From NCBI GenBank assembly GCA_002454425.1, contig DKIV01000012.1, positions 12,744 through 53,930 of the forward strand: a DNA stretch of 41,187 nucleotides. The letters are read 5' to 3'. The notes under the pieces are model-generated. The model did not search any database and was not told the DNA's origin. It worked only from the letters and a program-made list of their open reading frames with translations. Positions 18,497-28,100 of the stretch are shown in pieces (position 1 is the first letter of the stretch; the number at the start of each line of letters is the position of its first letter). A program made the position numbers and the translations under genes. The stretch is from Sphingobacteriaceae bacterium UBA6709 (GTDB lineage: Bacteria; Bacteroidota; Bacteroidia; Sphingobacteriales; Sphingobacteriaceae).

Positions 18497-20791
18497 ATGA
18501 AACTAATTTTTAAAATAGCCAGGCAGGAGCTGGAAACCCTGTTTTTCTCGCCTATCGCATGGCTGATCTTAATAATATTCTCAGTACAGTGCGGAATAAG
18601 CTTCACGGATAAGATCTCCATTTTTGAGGCCAACCAATACAGCGGATCGCAGCTATCGCAACTCACCATTTACCTCTTTAGCAGCAGTAACAGCTTCTTC
18701 GCGCAGCTGCAAAAGTACCTGTATCTTTATATCCCACTGGTAACTATGGGACTTATGAGTCGCGAAACGAGTAGTGGCACCATCAAATTACTTTTTTCCT
18801 CTCCTGTAAAGCTTACATCCATTGTTCTGGGAAAATACCTATCGATGATGGTGTACGGGCTTTTGCTCTCGCTCATCATGCTCCTGATCTGTATTGGCGG
18901 AATTATCTCCGTCGACAACATCGACCTGGGCATACTCTTCTCAGGCGTGCTGGGCTTGTATCTGCTAATATGCGCGTACGCGGCCATTGGACTATACATG
19001 TCATGCCTTACCTCGTACCAGATGATAGCAGCCTTAAGCACCCTGGTGGTGCTGGGCATCCTCAGCTACATCGGAGGGATGTGGCAGAACATAGCCTTTG
19101 TAAGAGATCTCACCTATTTTCTTTCTATAAACGGCAGAGCCGGGCGTTTGTTCTTCGGACTGATATCAAGTAAAGACATCATTTACTTCGTGTTGGTAAT
19201 TTGTCTTTTCCTGGTCCTTGCTATCATTAAATTGCAGAACGACAGACGTGCAAAAACACCTCTGGCTTCAGCAGGCAGATATCTTGGAACGTTCGCAATC
19301 GTCCTGTTTCTGGGATATCTAAGTTCAAGGCCTGCATTCACGGCATATCTTGATGTAACCGCGCAGAAAAGCAATACCCTCACTCCCACCAGTCAGGCGC
19401 TCATCAAGCAGTTTGACAAGCCTTTGAAAATTACCTCCTACATAAATATCCTGGAAGGCGGCGCCTATCTGGGACTGCCGTCCAATCAGATCAGCGATAT
19501 GGAGAATTTTGAAAAATTTATCAGGTTTAAGCCTGATATTGAAATAGAATACATCTATTATTATGATCAGCCATTGGAAGACCGGCAGCCCTTTGCCAAC
19601 CGTAAGGAGCTCACAAAGACAGCACGCCGTAAGGCTGAAGCTGAAAGAATGGACTTCTCAAAGATCCTTTCTCCAGAGGAAATACGAAAAAAGATAGATC
19701 TCCGGCCTGAGAAAAACCGCTTTGTTCGTGTAGTGAACTACGAAGGAAAAACGGCATTCCTACGAATGTTCAATGACCCGCAGGCTTATCCGGGCGAACA
19801 GGAAATATCCGTGGTATTAAAGAAGCTCCTGACTAAATCGCCCGTGGTAGCGTTCGTATCAGGTCATGACGAACCCCACATTGAGGGTAACAGCGAAAAG
19901 GACTATCAGGATTTTGTATCCTACCGTGGCTCCCGTTCATCTTTAATTAATTTAGGATATGATGTGCTCACGATATCTCTTAGTAAGAACATCAACCCCG
20001 ACGTAGATGTCCTGGTAATCGCCGACCCCTGGACTGACTTTTCAAGGGAAGAGTTAGCACGCGTAGAGAAATTTATAAACGGTGGAGGATCGCTCCTCAT
20101 AGCCGGCGAGGCAGGCAGACAAAGCTTTATAAACCCCGTGGCCCGGCTCGCTGGTGTTCAATTAGATCCGGGAATTGTTATTCAGAACACGAAGGATATA
20201 GCACTGACCTACGCGCTGGGGAATTTTCCGGAAGGAGAAATCACAGTTCCGGATTTTAAAGACGCGGCGTCCTTTAAAATTCCGGTAGCTTTGCCAAACG
20301 CTACAACATTAAGCGTTTACCAGAATAAACAACAGGCCAATACATCATTCAAAACAGTACCATTGTTGGTAACTGATGCTGAAAAAAACTGGAATCGCTA
20401 TCGCCCATTGCTTGGAGATTCATTACGACTAACGTTTAACGCGGCAGCAGGCGACAGAAAAGGCGTGCTACCCTTAGCCTATGCTTTGGAAAGGAAACAG
20501 AACAATAAACAGCAGCGCATCATCGTAACAGGTGACGCCTCATTCTTTAGCAATGGCGAATTAAGCAAAAACAACATTCCAAAAGCAAATTTCATATTCA
20601 CTTATGATATCTTTAGATATCTGACCGGAGGAACTTTTCCTGTTGATGTCAGCAGACCTGCAACTACTGACAATCTGCTCAAGGTAAGTCGCGCTGAAAT
20701 TTCGTTATTCCAGATCTTCTACTTAGGAATCATTCCCGGAATAATCGGATTAATGGGTGCAATTTTGTTAATCCGCAGAAAACGTAACTAA
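18497..20791 (+). CDS. Fused GldF-GldG-type ABC permease and auxiliary protein
   Basis: This 764-residue membrane protein joins two usually separate genes. Residues 1-250 are a GldF/ABC-2-type permease with about six spans (near 17-36, 72-88, 114-136, 146-168, 175-195, 227-246) and the conserved SRETSSGTIKLLFSSPV loop. Residues 255-764 are GldG-like: a span at about 262-278, then YLDVTAQKSNTLTPTSQALI and a large periplasmic ABC_transp_aux domain (VAFVSGHDEPH, VLVIADP, GGGSLLIAGEAG, IIVTGDASFFSN), and a final span (about 738-757) with a basic tail RRKRN. It pairs with the ATPase upstream. Whether it moves a substrate or uses ATP for mechanical or assembly work is unknown. A terminator follows 8 bp after the stop. 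Confidence 0.9.
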   Translation: MKLIFKIARQELETLFFSPIAWLILIIFSVQCGISFTDKISIFEANQYSGSQLSQLTIYLFSSSNSFFAQLQKYLYLYIPLVTMGLMSRETSSGTIKLLFSSPVKLTSIVLGKYLSMMVYGLLLSLIMLLICIGGIISVDNIDLGILFSGVLGLYLLICAYAAIGLYMSCLTSYQMIAALSTLVVLGILSYIGGMWQNIAFVRDLTYFLSINGRAGRLFFGLISSKDIIYFVLVICLFLVLAIIKLQNDRRAKTPLASAGRYLGTFAIVLFLGYLSSRPAFTAYLDVTAQKSNTLTPTSQALIKQFDKPLKITSYINILEGGAYLGLPSNQISDMENFEKFIRFKPDIEIEYIYYYDQPLEDRQPFANRKELTKTARRKAEAERMDFSKILSPEEIRKKIDLRPEKNRFVRVVNYEGKTAFLRMFNDPQAYPGEQEISVVLKKLLTKSPVVAFVSGHDEPHIEGNSEKDYQDFVSYRGSRSSLINLGYDVLTISLSKNINPDVDVLVIADPWTDFSREELARVEKFINGGGSLLIAGEAGRQSFINPVARLAGVQLDPGIVIQNTKDIALTYALGNFPEGEITVPDFKDAASFKIPVALPNATTLSVYQNKQQANTSFKTVPLLVTDAEKNWNRYRPLLGDSLRLTFNAAAGDRKGVLPLAYALERKQNNKQQRIIVTGDASFFSNGELSKNNIPKANFIFTYDIFRYLTGGTFPVDVSRPATTDNLLKVSRAEISLFQIFYLGIIPGIIGLMGAILLIRRKRN

Positions 20792-20798
20792 TAACAAG

Positions 20799-20834
20799 CG
20801 CAGCGTATACTCTTAACAAGGTACGCTGCGTTTT
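20799..20834 (+). terminator. Rho-independent terminator of the SusCD-ABC operon
   Basis: CGCAGCGTA (20799-20807) pairs perfectly with TACGCTGCG (20822-20830) across a 14-nt loop and is followed directly by TTTT. It lies just after the permease stop and before the barstar-like gene, so the latter probably has its own promoter or depends on read-through. Confidence 0.8.
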
Positions 20835-20850
20835 ACCAATACGGTCCGAA

Positions 20851-21243
20851 ATGATAAAAAAGATAGTAATCGAGGGAAAAAACATTGTTGACATTGATAC
20901 CTTTTATGAAGAGATCAACAGGGTGTTCATGCCCAATGAAAACTGGAGATTGGGAAATAGTCTCGATGGATTGAATGATCTGCTATATGGTAGCTTCGGC
21001 GAAATTGTAGGATCTGAGCCCGTTGAGATCCAATGGAAAGATATCGAACATGTTAAGGCTGCACTTGGTCTGGAGACCACCAGAGCTTTCTACGAGCAGA
21101 AGCGAAAGGATCCTTTATCCTTCAATCAAAAATGGGTAGAAGAAAAAATCCACGAACTGGAAACGAACAAGGGTGAGACCTATTTCGAGATAGTACTTAA
21201 TATCTTTGCTGACCACCCCAACCTTAAGATTATTCCCCAATAA
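20851..21243 (+). CDS. Barstar-like ribonuclease inhibitor family protein
   Basis: This 130-residue cytoplasmic protein resembles barstar: an opening IVIEGKNIVDIDTFYEEINRVF, the family hallmark ENWRLGNSLDGLNDLLYGSF (about 26-46; compare GxNLDALxDxL in barstar), then VEIQWKDIEHVKAALG. It is longer than barstar (about 90 residues) because of an added C-terminal segment (about 95-130). In the classic system barstar neutralises the secreted RNase barnase inside the cell; related proteins act as immunity proteins for RNase toxins. No barnase-like gene is adjacent, so it is an orphan immunity protein or has another partner. It sits just past a terminator. Confidence 0.75.
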   Translation: MIKKIVIEGKNIVDIDTFYEEINRVFMPNENWRLGNSLDGLNDLLYGSFGEIVGSEPVEIQWKDIEHVKAALGLETTRAFYEQKRKDPLSFNQKWVEEKIHELETNKGETYFEIVLNIFADHPNLKIIPQ

Positions 21244-21347
21244 ACGGGGAGCATCCCTAAATTACACAAATTCAAATAAACTCCCTGATTAAACGAATTA
21301 GTTGTACTTTCGGTAGTAAATAGCTATATCGATTTTTTACCTGCATC

Positions 21348-22550
21348 ATGGAAATTATTAAGGCAACGCTCAGAGATACATCCTATCAAAACACCAGCGC
21401 GACAAGGTGGTCTTCTCACGCTGCTAATGCCAAAAATGTATTCATTACCTTCCTTTTAATTTTTCTTTTCTCGACCGCTTTTTCTCAAAGCATCCAAAGA
21501 TTTAAAACATGGACTCCCGCTGCTGATACTGTTCAGGCGCTCCAGGGACAAGGATGGCCAACAAAAGTGGCAAACTATTACGATCGCTTGCCCGCATATG
21601 CACAACAAACCGTTCGTAAGGAGGTCTGGAACCTCGGTAAAGAAAGTGCAGGACTTCAGCTTCGCTTCAAGACAGACGCTCAGGAGATCCGCGTAAAATA
21701 TACGGTTGGGGGCTCTCTGCAGATGCCACACATGCCTGCCACGGGCGTCAGCGGCGTAGACTTATATGCACGCAACAATAGGGGCGACTGGCTCTGGGCC
21801 GCTGGAAACTACGCTTTCGGCGACACGATCGTCTTTCGGTTCCAGGGACTTAACAACAAAGATGCTACTCCCACAGCACTTGATTACGTTCTCTACCTCC
21901 CCTTATACAATACGGTAACCTCAATGCAGATCAGCGTACCTGAACAAGCAACATTCAAGCCCACGCCATTGCCTGTAGAAAAACCGATTGTAGTATACGG
22001 CACTTCCATTGCCCAGGGAGCATGCGCATCGCGCCCGGGATTAGCATGGACAAATATATTAGGCAGAAAAACAGGCCTCCCCATAATTAATCTTGGCTTC
22101 TCCGGGAATGGAAGATTAGAACCGGCGGTCATCAAGCTTCTTACAGAGATTGATGCTGCCGTATATGTATTGGATTGCCTTCCTAATCTTACTTCACCAG
22201 GGGATATTACTCCTGACGAATTGAAGAAACGTATCGTCTCCTCAGTACAGCAATTGCAGGCGCAACGCCCTGCCACCCCTATACTTCTTACCGACCATGA
22301 TGGTTATACCGATGAGGCCATCAACCCTACCAGAAGAAAATCCTATCAAGACGTAAATACGGTTTTAGGACAAGCGCTAGATTCCCTGCGTGCCCTCGGA
22401 TTAAAGCATATCTTCCACCTTTCAAAAAAAGAAATTAATCAGGATATAGAAAGCACCGTCGATGGCACACATCCCAACGATACCGGCATGTTACACTATG
22501 CCGAGGCTTATGAAAAAAAGATCAACAAAATTTTGTCGAAAAATCGATAG
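21348..22550 (+). CDS. Exported SGNH/GDSL hydrolase with N-terminal GxDLY domain
   Basis: This 400-residue protein carries a hydrophobic export signal at about 30-46 (VFITFLLIFLFSTAFS), preceded by an unusually long 29-residue n-region with no later ATG. The GxDLY beta domain (about 50-200, GVDLYARN at 136-143) is followed by an SGNH esterase domain (about 210-395): VYGTSIAQG with nucleophile S220, NLGFSGNG with G250 for block II, DCLPN with N280, and DGTHPND with D372 and H375. All catalytic residues are present, unlike the SGNH domain of the 5456-6934 protein. The family is linked to carbohydrate deacylation. It may supply deacetylated sugar to the SusCD loci on either side, but no operon link is visible. 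Confidence 0.88.
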   Translation: MEIIKATLRDTSYQNTSATRWSSHAANAKNVFITFLLIFLFSTAFSQSIQRFKTWTPAADTVQALQGQGWPTKVANYYDRLPAYAQQTVRKEVWNLGKESAGLQLRFKTDAQEIRVKYTVGGSLQMPHMPATGVSGVDLYARNNRGDWLWAAGNYAFGDTIVFRFQGLNNKDATPTALDYVLYLPLYNTVTSMQISVPEQATFKPTPLPVEKPIVVYGTSIAQGACASRPGLAWTNILGRKTGLPIINLGFSGNGRLEPAVIKLLTEIDAAVYVLDCLPNLTSPGDITPDELKKRIVSSVQQLQAQRPATPILLTDHDGYTDEAINPTRRKSYQDVNTVLGQALDSLRALGLKHIFHLSKKEINQDIESTVDGTHPNDTGMLHYAEAYEKKINKILSKNR

Positions 22551-22561
22551 GAAACAGACAC

Positions 22562-22855
22562 TTATTCACCTGGCTCAAATTGCCCATTCACCGACACATA
22601 CACCGCGAGCGCAGGATTAGATATCGTTGAATGAATTGATGAAAGCAGCTTCTGAAGCTGCAAGGGACGCTTCAGCATCAGTACTCTTTTCCCTGACGCT
22701 TCCAAATAGCGAGCCAGGGGGTCCATACTCTCAAGATCCTCATTTACCAACACAAAAAAACCGTAGTTTTTGAGAATATTCCCGTTAACATTACCACCTC
22801 TCATTGTATCATAATCCAACAAGGTGAAATGCCTATCATTGTAGTTGTTTTTCAT
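22562..22855 (-). CDS. Small hypothetical protein, 97 residues
   Basis: No family is recognised with confidence. The protein begins MKNNYNDRHFTLLDYDTMRGG and its middle (FFVLVNEDLESMDPLARYLEASGKRVLMLKRP, about 33-64) faintly recalls a response-regulator or nucleotide-binding fold, though the order of acidic residues is not convincing. It has no signal peptide or membrane span. It converges on the SGNH esterase gene with an 11-bp gap. Overlapping inverted repeats lie 16-56 nt upstream of its ATG, which supports a real, regulated gene. Confidence 0.5.
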   Translation of the reverse strand: MKNNYNDRHFTLLDYDTMRGGNVNGNILKNYGFFVLVNEDLESMDPLARYLEASGKRVLMLKRPLQLQKLLSSIHSTISNPALAVYVSVNGQFEPGE

Positions 22856-22870
22856 CTAAGTTCCCGTTAA

Positions 22871-22911
22871 AAGACAAGTAATCGTTGTCTTAAAATTCAA
22901 AGGACAACGAT
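22871..22911 (-). promoter_or_regulatory. Overlapping, mutually exclusive inverted repeats
   Basis: AAGACAA (22871-22877) pairs with TTGTCTT (22885-22891), and ATCGTTGTC (22881-22889) pairs with GACAACGAT (22903-22911). The central segment belongs to both stems, so only one can form at a time. As DNA it also gives three alternating TTGTC/GACAA half-sites, suiting a regulator. It is in the leader or promoter of the 97-residue gene and about 285 bp upstream of sigma gene 2. The rest of the 339-bp gap 22856-23194 holds a perfect 8-bp hairpin (22934-22941 with 22946-22953) and a candidate promoter; no further gene is supported. Confidence 0.4.
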
Positions 22912-23147
22912 CCTGACCGACCTACACAGCCAGCTCCATCTATGAAGATGGAGATACGAATTTAGCAGATAAGCCAGTGACCCCTACTACTAACAAAATG
23001 AAACGGACAAATTAGCTCTTGAAACCCAAACGTCCTACAAATGAAACGATAGCAAGAGAAAGCAAATCCTCGCACAAGCACCCACGCGCCTTTTCTTCTG
23101 CAAGACGATTCATATAGCCAAAAGCGCAAATATGTCGACCGGACACT

Positions 23148-23176
23148 TTTCATTTATTATGATTTTATTAAATTAG
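23148..23176 (+). promoter_or_regulatory. Candidate promoter of sigma gene 2
   Basis: TTTC (23148-23151), a 17-bp spacer and TAAATTAG (23169-23176) approximate the Bacteroidota promoter with a slightly short spacer. The -7 box ends 18 nt before the ATG at 23195, the same distance as for the GH2 gene. AT-rich context lowers confidence. Confidence 0.3.
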
Positions 23177-23194
23177 TAATTCCGGAAGATTAAG

Positions 23195-23770
23195 ATGAAA
23201 ATGAATGAGGCGGATAAAATTTCAGATCAAGAACTCGCAGGCTTATTAAAAGCAGGCAATGAAAGAGCATATACTGAGATTTATGACCGATACAATGGGC
23301 CACTTTATATATTTGCGTATAAACGGTTGCATAATCGCGAAGAGGTCCAGGATTTATTGCATGAATTATTCTATAAACTTTGGGTCGACAGGAAGAACTT
23401 TCCAGAAACGGTCAATTTGGCTGGATATCTTTACACTGCGGTCCGAAACAGGATCATTAACTCATTAACAAAACAGAAAGTTGCTGAACGTCATATTGAT
23501 TCTTTTTCCAATTATTTAAGTCAGCACGCCGTACCCACGGCGGATCAGGAATTAAGAAGTAAACAACTTCAAGAGTTCATAGACGCAGAAATTGCCAATT
23601 TGCCCGCACGCACACGTCAGGTATTTGAACTAAGCCGAAAAATGCATTTAAACAAAAAAGAAATAGCTCTAACACTCGAAATATCCGAAGAAACAGTTAA
23701 AAGCCATATACATACTGCCCTTAAGACACTAAAAAAAAGACTTGGCCCTCTGTTTTTTATGTTATTTTAA
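23195..23770 (+). CDS. ECF sigma-70 factor (FecI-like), locus 2
   Basis: This 191-residue sigma factor is a paralogue of the locus 1 factor, with the same length and near-identical layout: region 2 (about 22-90; AYTEIYDRYNGPLYIFAYKRL, EVQDLLHELFYKLWVDRKN, GYLYTAVRNRIINSL) and region 4 (about 125-180; ARTRQVFELSRKMHLNKKEIA, SEETVKSHIHTALKTLKKRLGPLFF). The recognition helix differs from locus 1 (ETVKSHIHTAL against KTVKNQINNSL), so the promoters read may differ. ATG at 23195 and the ATG two codons later are both usable. It is followed by fecR after 76 bp. Confidence 0.95.
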   Translation: MKMNEADKISDQELAGLLKAGNERAYTEIYDRYNGPLYIFAYKRLHNREEVQDLLHELFYKLWVDRKNFPETVNLAGYLYTAVRNRIINSLTKQKVAERHIDSFSNYLSQHAVPTADQELRSKQLQEFIDAEIANLPARTRQVFELSRKMHLNKKEIALTLEISEETVKSHIHTALKTLKKRLGPLFFMLF

Positions 23771-23822
23771 AAAAAACCACATTTTCACTCACCCCAAAGA
23801 CCTGGTAAACTGTCATAGTTAT

Positions 23823-23840
23823 AGTCTGAACCATCAGACT
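23823..23840 (+). promoter_or_regulatory. Hairpin over the fecR translation start region, locus 2
   Basis: AGTCTGA (23823-23829) and TCAGACT (23834-23840) form a perfect 7-bp stem with a 4-nt loop that ends 6 nt before the fecR ATG at 23847. AACTGTC (23808-23814) and TAGTTAT (23816-23822) precede it, the latter 24 nt from the ATG as at locus 1, although the stem sequence is unrelated. Confidence 0.45.
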
Positions 23841-23846
23841 TGACAC

Positions 23847-24965
23847 ATGACACACCGCGAACGCGCTAAAGATATACTCAAAAGGTATCATTCTGACAAA
23901 TGTACGGAGTTAGAACGTGCATGGGTTGAAGATTGGATGATGTATGGCGAGCATGAAGCACCAGCAATGGAAAACGACGAGCTATTAGTCGCGCTTCATG
24001 ATCTACGAAAAGATACCCTTCCTAAGATGCAAAAAACAAAGAGCTCTCAACGCTGGCTTCAGGCAGCGGCGATCCTACTTATTATACTTAGCGCAGGAAT
24101 TATTCTTCAAAGGGAGTACACTAGCTATCGGCAATCGCAACAACAATTTGTTGGTCGGGATATCGGCCCGGGAGGAAGTAAGGCGGTACTAACCCTTAGC
24201 AATGGAAACAAAATTACCCTTGATGCTAATGCTGGGAGCACACTTAATAAAGAGGCGACAGGCAAATTAAGCAAGAATAACCGGGGACAACTAGTTTATG
24301 AAGTTGGCGAAACAGCATCAAGTTCCGGAAAGATCAACAGCATCAGCACCCCCGCGGGTGGAGAATTCATCGTTATTCTGCAAGATGGAAGCAGAGTACA
24401 ACTGAATGCGCGCTCTACCTTGCACTTCCCGACGCGTTTCAGCAAGGCTGAGCGTAGAGTGAAGATCAATGGAGAAGCTTACTTTGAAGTAAGTCACGAT
24501 GCAAGCAGACCTTTCCAAGTGGAAACGCACGACCAAACAGTGGAAGTTTTAGGCACACACTTTAATCTTAAGGCCTATGACGATGAAAGATATAGTACCA
24601 CCACCCTGCTTGAAGGATCAGTAAGGATAAGCAAAGGAAGCAGTACAGCGATTCTGGTGCCGGGAGAACAAGCCAAAGTGGATAAGGAGCTTAACAGCAT
24701 CGAAGTTACCACCGTGGAAGACCGAGATGCAAGCATCGCCTGGACCACCGGACTATTTGAATTTAATCATGCGGATCTTCGGACTGTGATGAAGGAACTG
24801 GCACGCTGGTACGACATTCAGGTAGTTTACGAAGGCGAAGGAGAACAACGTCTTTTTTCTGGCGCCATACATAAAAACCTGAGTTTATTTCAGGCACTGG
24901 AACTGTTAAACTATACAAATGTTCGATTCAGCACTGACGGAAAAAGAATTACAATATCGCAATAA
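23847..24965 (+). CDS. FecR-family anti-sigma factor with DUF4974, locus 2
   Basis: This 372-residue transducer has an N-terminal anti-sigma segment (ILKRYHSDKCTELERAWVEDW), a membrane span at about 71-87 (LQAAAILLIILSAGIIL), a periplasmic FecR domain (about 105-255; SKAVLTLSNGNKITL, TPAGGEFIVILQDGSRV, INGEAYFEVSHDASRPF, LGTHFNLKAYDDE) and a C-terminal DUF4974 domain (FEFNHADLRTVMKELARWYDIQVVYEG). It should sequester the locus 2 sigma factor until the STN domain of the downstream SusC signals. It is separated from susC by 206 bp containing two hairpins. Confidence 0.94.
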   Translation: MTHRERAKDILKRYHSDKCTELERAWVEDWMMYGEHEAPAMENDELLVALHDLRKDTLPKMQKTKSSQRWLQAAAILLIILSAGIILQREYTSYRQSQQQFVGRDIGPGGSKAVLTLSNGNKITLDANAGSTLNKEATGKLSKNNRGQLVYEVGETASSSGKINSISTPAGGEFIVILQDGSRVQLNARSTLHFPTRFSKAERRVKINGEAYFEVSHDASRPFQVETHDQTVEVLGTHFNLKAYDDERYSTTTLLEGSVRISKGSSTAILVPGEQAKVDKELNSIEVTTVEDRDASIAWTTGLFEFNHADLRTVMKELARWYDIQVVYEGEGEQRLFSGAIHKNLSLFQALELLNYTNVRFSTDGKRITISQ

Positions 24966-25046
24966 CAATAATCATTTACCCTTTAAAACACTACCTATGC
25001 AAAGAAATATACCTCACAACTAAGAAGAAAGCGGAGACTGAATAAA

Positions 25047-25118
25047 CCGCATCCCGACGGCAATCAGGATGCGGAAAAGCTCAGATTAACTCCCCCGCCT
25101 GCGCAATTGTTGAGGCGG
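25047..25118 (+). promoter_or_regulatory. Two tandem hairpins between fecR and susC, locus 2
   Basis: CCGCATCC (25047-25054) pairs with GGATGCGG (25067-25074) across 12 nt, and CCGCCT (25095-25100) pairs with AGGCGG (25113-25118) across 12 nt. Neither is followed by a T-tract on the plus strand; A-runs follow instead. They sit in the same place as the nested repeats of locus 1 and may set the ratio of regulator to transporter mRNA. Confidence 0.5.
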
Positions 25119-25171
25119 CAAAAAATTATTGGTCATAATTCTCATAAACGTTAATCCAGATTACAAAATTA

Positions 25172-28100
25172 ATGAAATTAGTTGATTTCAATCAGAACCG
25201 CTGTGTCCATAACAGCCGGCTGTGCAGATTTATTTTCCTATCAATGAAGATATCGGCCCTTTTAATTTTGCTGCCCTTGCTCCATGTAAGCGCCGCAGGT
25301 TTTAGTCAAATAAGACTGTATGAAGAAAATGCCCCCCTGGAACGAATTCTTAACTCCATAAAGAAACAAACGGGATATTCGTTCTTCTATGACATCAAAG
25401 ACGTTAAAGATTCGAGGATAAGCATTAGCGTGTCAAATGCGTCCTTGGATCAGGCATTATCCATCTGCTTTAAAAACACACCTTTCAGCTATAAAGTTAT
25501 CGAGAATAACGTAGTCTTGAAACGTGAACGGGAGTCGGTTTTAAACGAACTATTAAATATGATTTCCGCACCCGTAAATGTAAAAGGGGTCGTTCATGAC
25601 GAATTAGGCCCACTCGCGGGGGTATCTATTGCTCTTCGGAAAGGCACGAAATCAGGCCCGGTGCTAACCATGACTAATGTCAAAGGCGAGTTCTTTCTTA
25701 ATGGCATTAAGGAGGGTGACATTATTGTCTTCAAATATGTAGGATATAAAGCACAGGAATTCATAGTTAAAAATGATCGCCCCATTCAGATCAAGATGGA
25801 GCGTGACATCGCAGGATTGGATCAGGTAGTGATTGTAGGTTATGGAAGTACACGACAGAAGGATGTCACAGGCTCGGTGTCATCAATTCAAGCCAAGGAT
25901 ATTGAAGATATACCATTTACAACGCTTGACAATGCCATCGCTGGAAAAGCAGCAGGGGTAAACGTTACGAAATCCGACGGAACGCCAGGCGGAGCTGTAA
26001 GAATCCGCATCCGGGGCTCCAGCTCTTTGCTCGGCGGAAACAACCCATTATATGTTGTCGACGGGGTGCCTATGCAGATAAACAGCAACTTCATTAGTCC
26101 GGGATATGATGTAAGTAGTCCGGTCGGAAACGATGTTACCGGAGCTGGTGGTGTCAGCGCAGGAATGTCTACATCCTTCATAAACGGATTAAATAACCTG
26201 GGTGGCTTAAATGTCGATGATATCGAGTCGATTACCATTCTGAAGGATGCTTCGTCTACGGCAATTTATGGTTCAAAAGCAGCCAATGGAGTTGTTATTA
26301 TTACGACTAAACGAGGCAGAAAGGACATGACTCCTCAGATCACCGCTGGTTACTACACGACACTATCTACGCCAGTAACTCCGGAATTGCTGAATGCTAG
26401 CGAGTACCGTATGCTGCTAACTGAAGCTGCGCAAAATAGCTTCAACGCACGCATGGCCGCAGGAGCAAGCATCCCGGCTAAGGTCAACGCTATTTTGAAT
26501 AACGAGAGCTTCTTCGGAAGCAGCACGACTAACTGGTTGAAAGAAATTACCCGTAATACAGTCGCGCATAACGCAGAATTATCTGTTGCCGGAGGCGGCA
26601 ACAAGTCCCGCTATTATAATTCCATCACCTACAATAGTACTCCAGGAGTTGTAAAGAGATCAGACTACCAGCGCGTAACAGGAAAGTTAACTCTTGAGAA
26701 TGAAATAGGCAGTAAATTTAAGTTTGTCAGTAATCTCCTGTTGGGTTATACATCTCAAAAAATCAGTAACGGGGCCTATGGGCAAGCTTTACGGGCACGA
26801 CCCGATTTTACGCCCTACGATGAAGAAGGCAACTATAGCGACTTCTCCGGTGTTGGGCTTTCATACGAAGGATTTCAAAATCCGGTGGCTCTCTTATCAG
26901 CAATTAATGACAGCCGCACGTTAAGCATCGTTGGATCTATATCAGGCGCGTACAACATTACCAAAGATCTGGAGTTTAAAAGCACAGTCTCTTTAAACAA
27001 TCAAATCTATAATCAACGAACATTCACACCTAGCTATCTGTCTATTGGCAGCTTTTACGGCAACGTAAGCAACGACGGCGGTATTGGTAGCAATTCCAAT
27101 AGTCGCTTTGCTGATTGGTTTATTGAGAATACACTTAGCTATAACAAGCTTATCGGAGAGAAACATTCGTTAAATGTACTCGCGGGATACTCTTATGAAA
27201 CGATAAAAAACTCTTTTTTCAGTGCCACTGCTTCCGGGTATCCCAATGATGATGTGTTAACAAGCCTTTCATCAGCCGTGACTCCCTTATATCAGCGTGG
27301 CGACGACCCGTCGAAGCCACAGGCTTACTTGCTATCATACTATTTACGCGCGAACTACGGCTTTAATGATAAATACTTATTCACCTTTACCGGACGAGCT
27401 GATGGATCATCGAAGTTTGGCCCCGATAATAAATTTGGAATATTTCCTTCCGGAGCCTTTGCATGGAGAGTATCGAAGGAACAATTCTTGAAGAATGTTT
27501 CCTGGCTTGACGATATAAAACTGAGAGCGAGTTATGGATTGACGGGAACCCAAAATATCGGAGACCAGATGTATCGCACCCTGTACAGTCCGGCATCTTA
27601 TGGAAACCAAAGTGCGTTGATTCCTTCCCAGCTAGGCAACGAGCAGATCAAGTGGGAAAGCACAAAACAGGCTGACGCGGGTATCGACATTGCCCTGTTT
27701 GGCAATCGTTTGTCAGCTACAGTAGATTACTACGAAAAGCGCACCAGCGGTGCATTATTGTCGCAACCTGTGGCTCCCAGCAGCTCCTACGCCTCTTTAC
27801 TAAGCAATGCGGTAAGTTTGAAAAACAGCGGCTGGGAGCTGATGCTGCAAGGAGACCTACTAAAAAAGCGTGATTTCAAATGGAACGCCTCTGCTAACAT
27901 TACCTGGAACAAATCTATTATCACCAAACTGGATCCATCAGCAGATCTAGGCCAAATAGGTGACCTTACGGGTCTGGAATATGGCAACACCACTATTGTT
28001 GAAGGACAACCTCTAGGATTGATAACCGGCATAACTGTAAAAGGACTAATCAGAACTCAGGCTGAACTCGATGCTTATAAACAGCAACTAGGGTACAATG

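Noticed and set aside
17550..20791. Assignment of the ABC genes as gliding-motility genes gldA and gldFG
   Set aside because: Family resemblance is clear, but no other gld/spr genes are present and the operon belongs to a SusCD locus, so the gliding role is not supported.
22962..23153. 63-codon frame on the minus strand before sigma gene 2
   Set aside because: Cys/Phe/Arg-rich composition unlike a protein, no family; it overlaps the likely promoter region.
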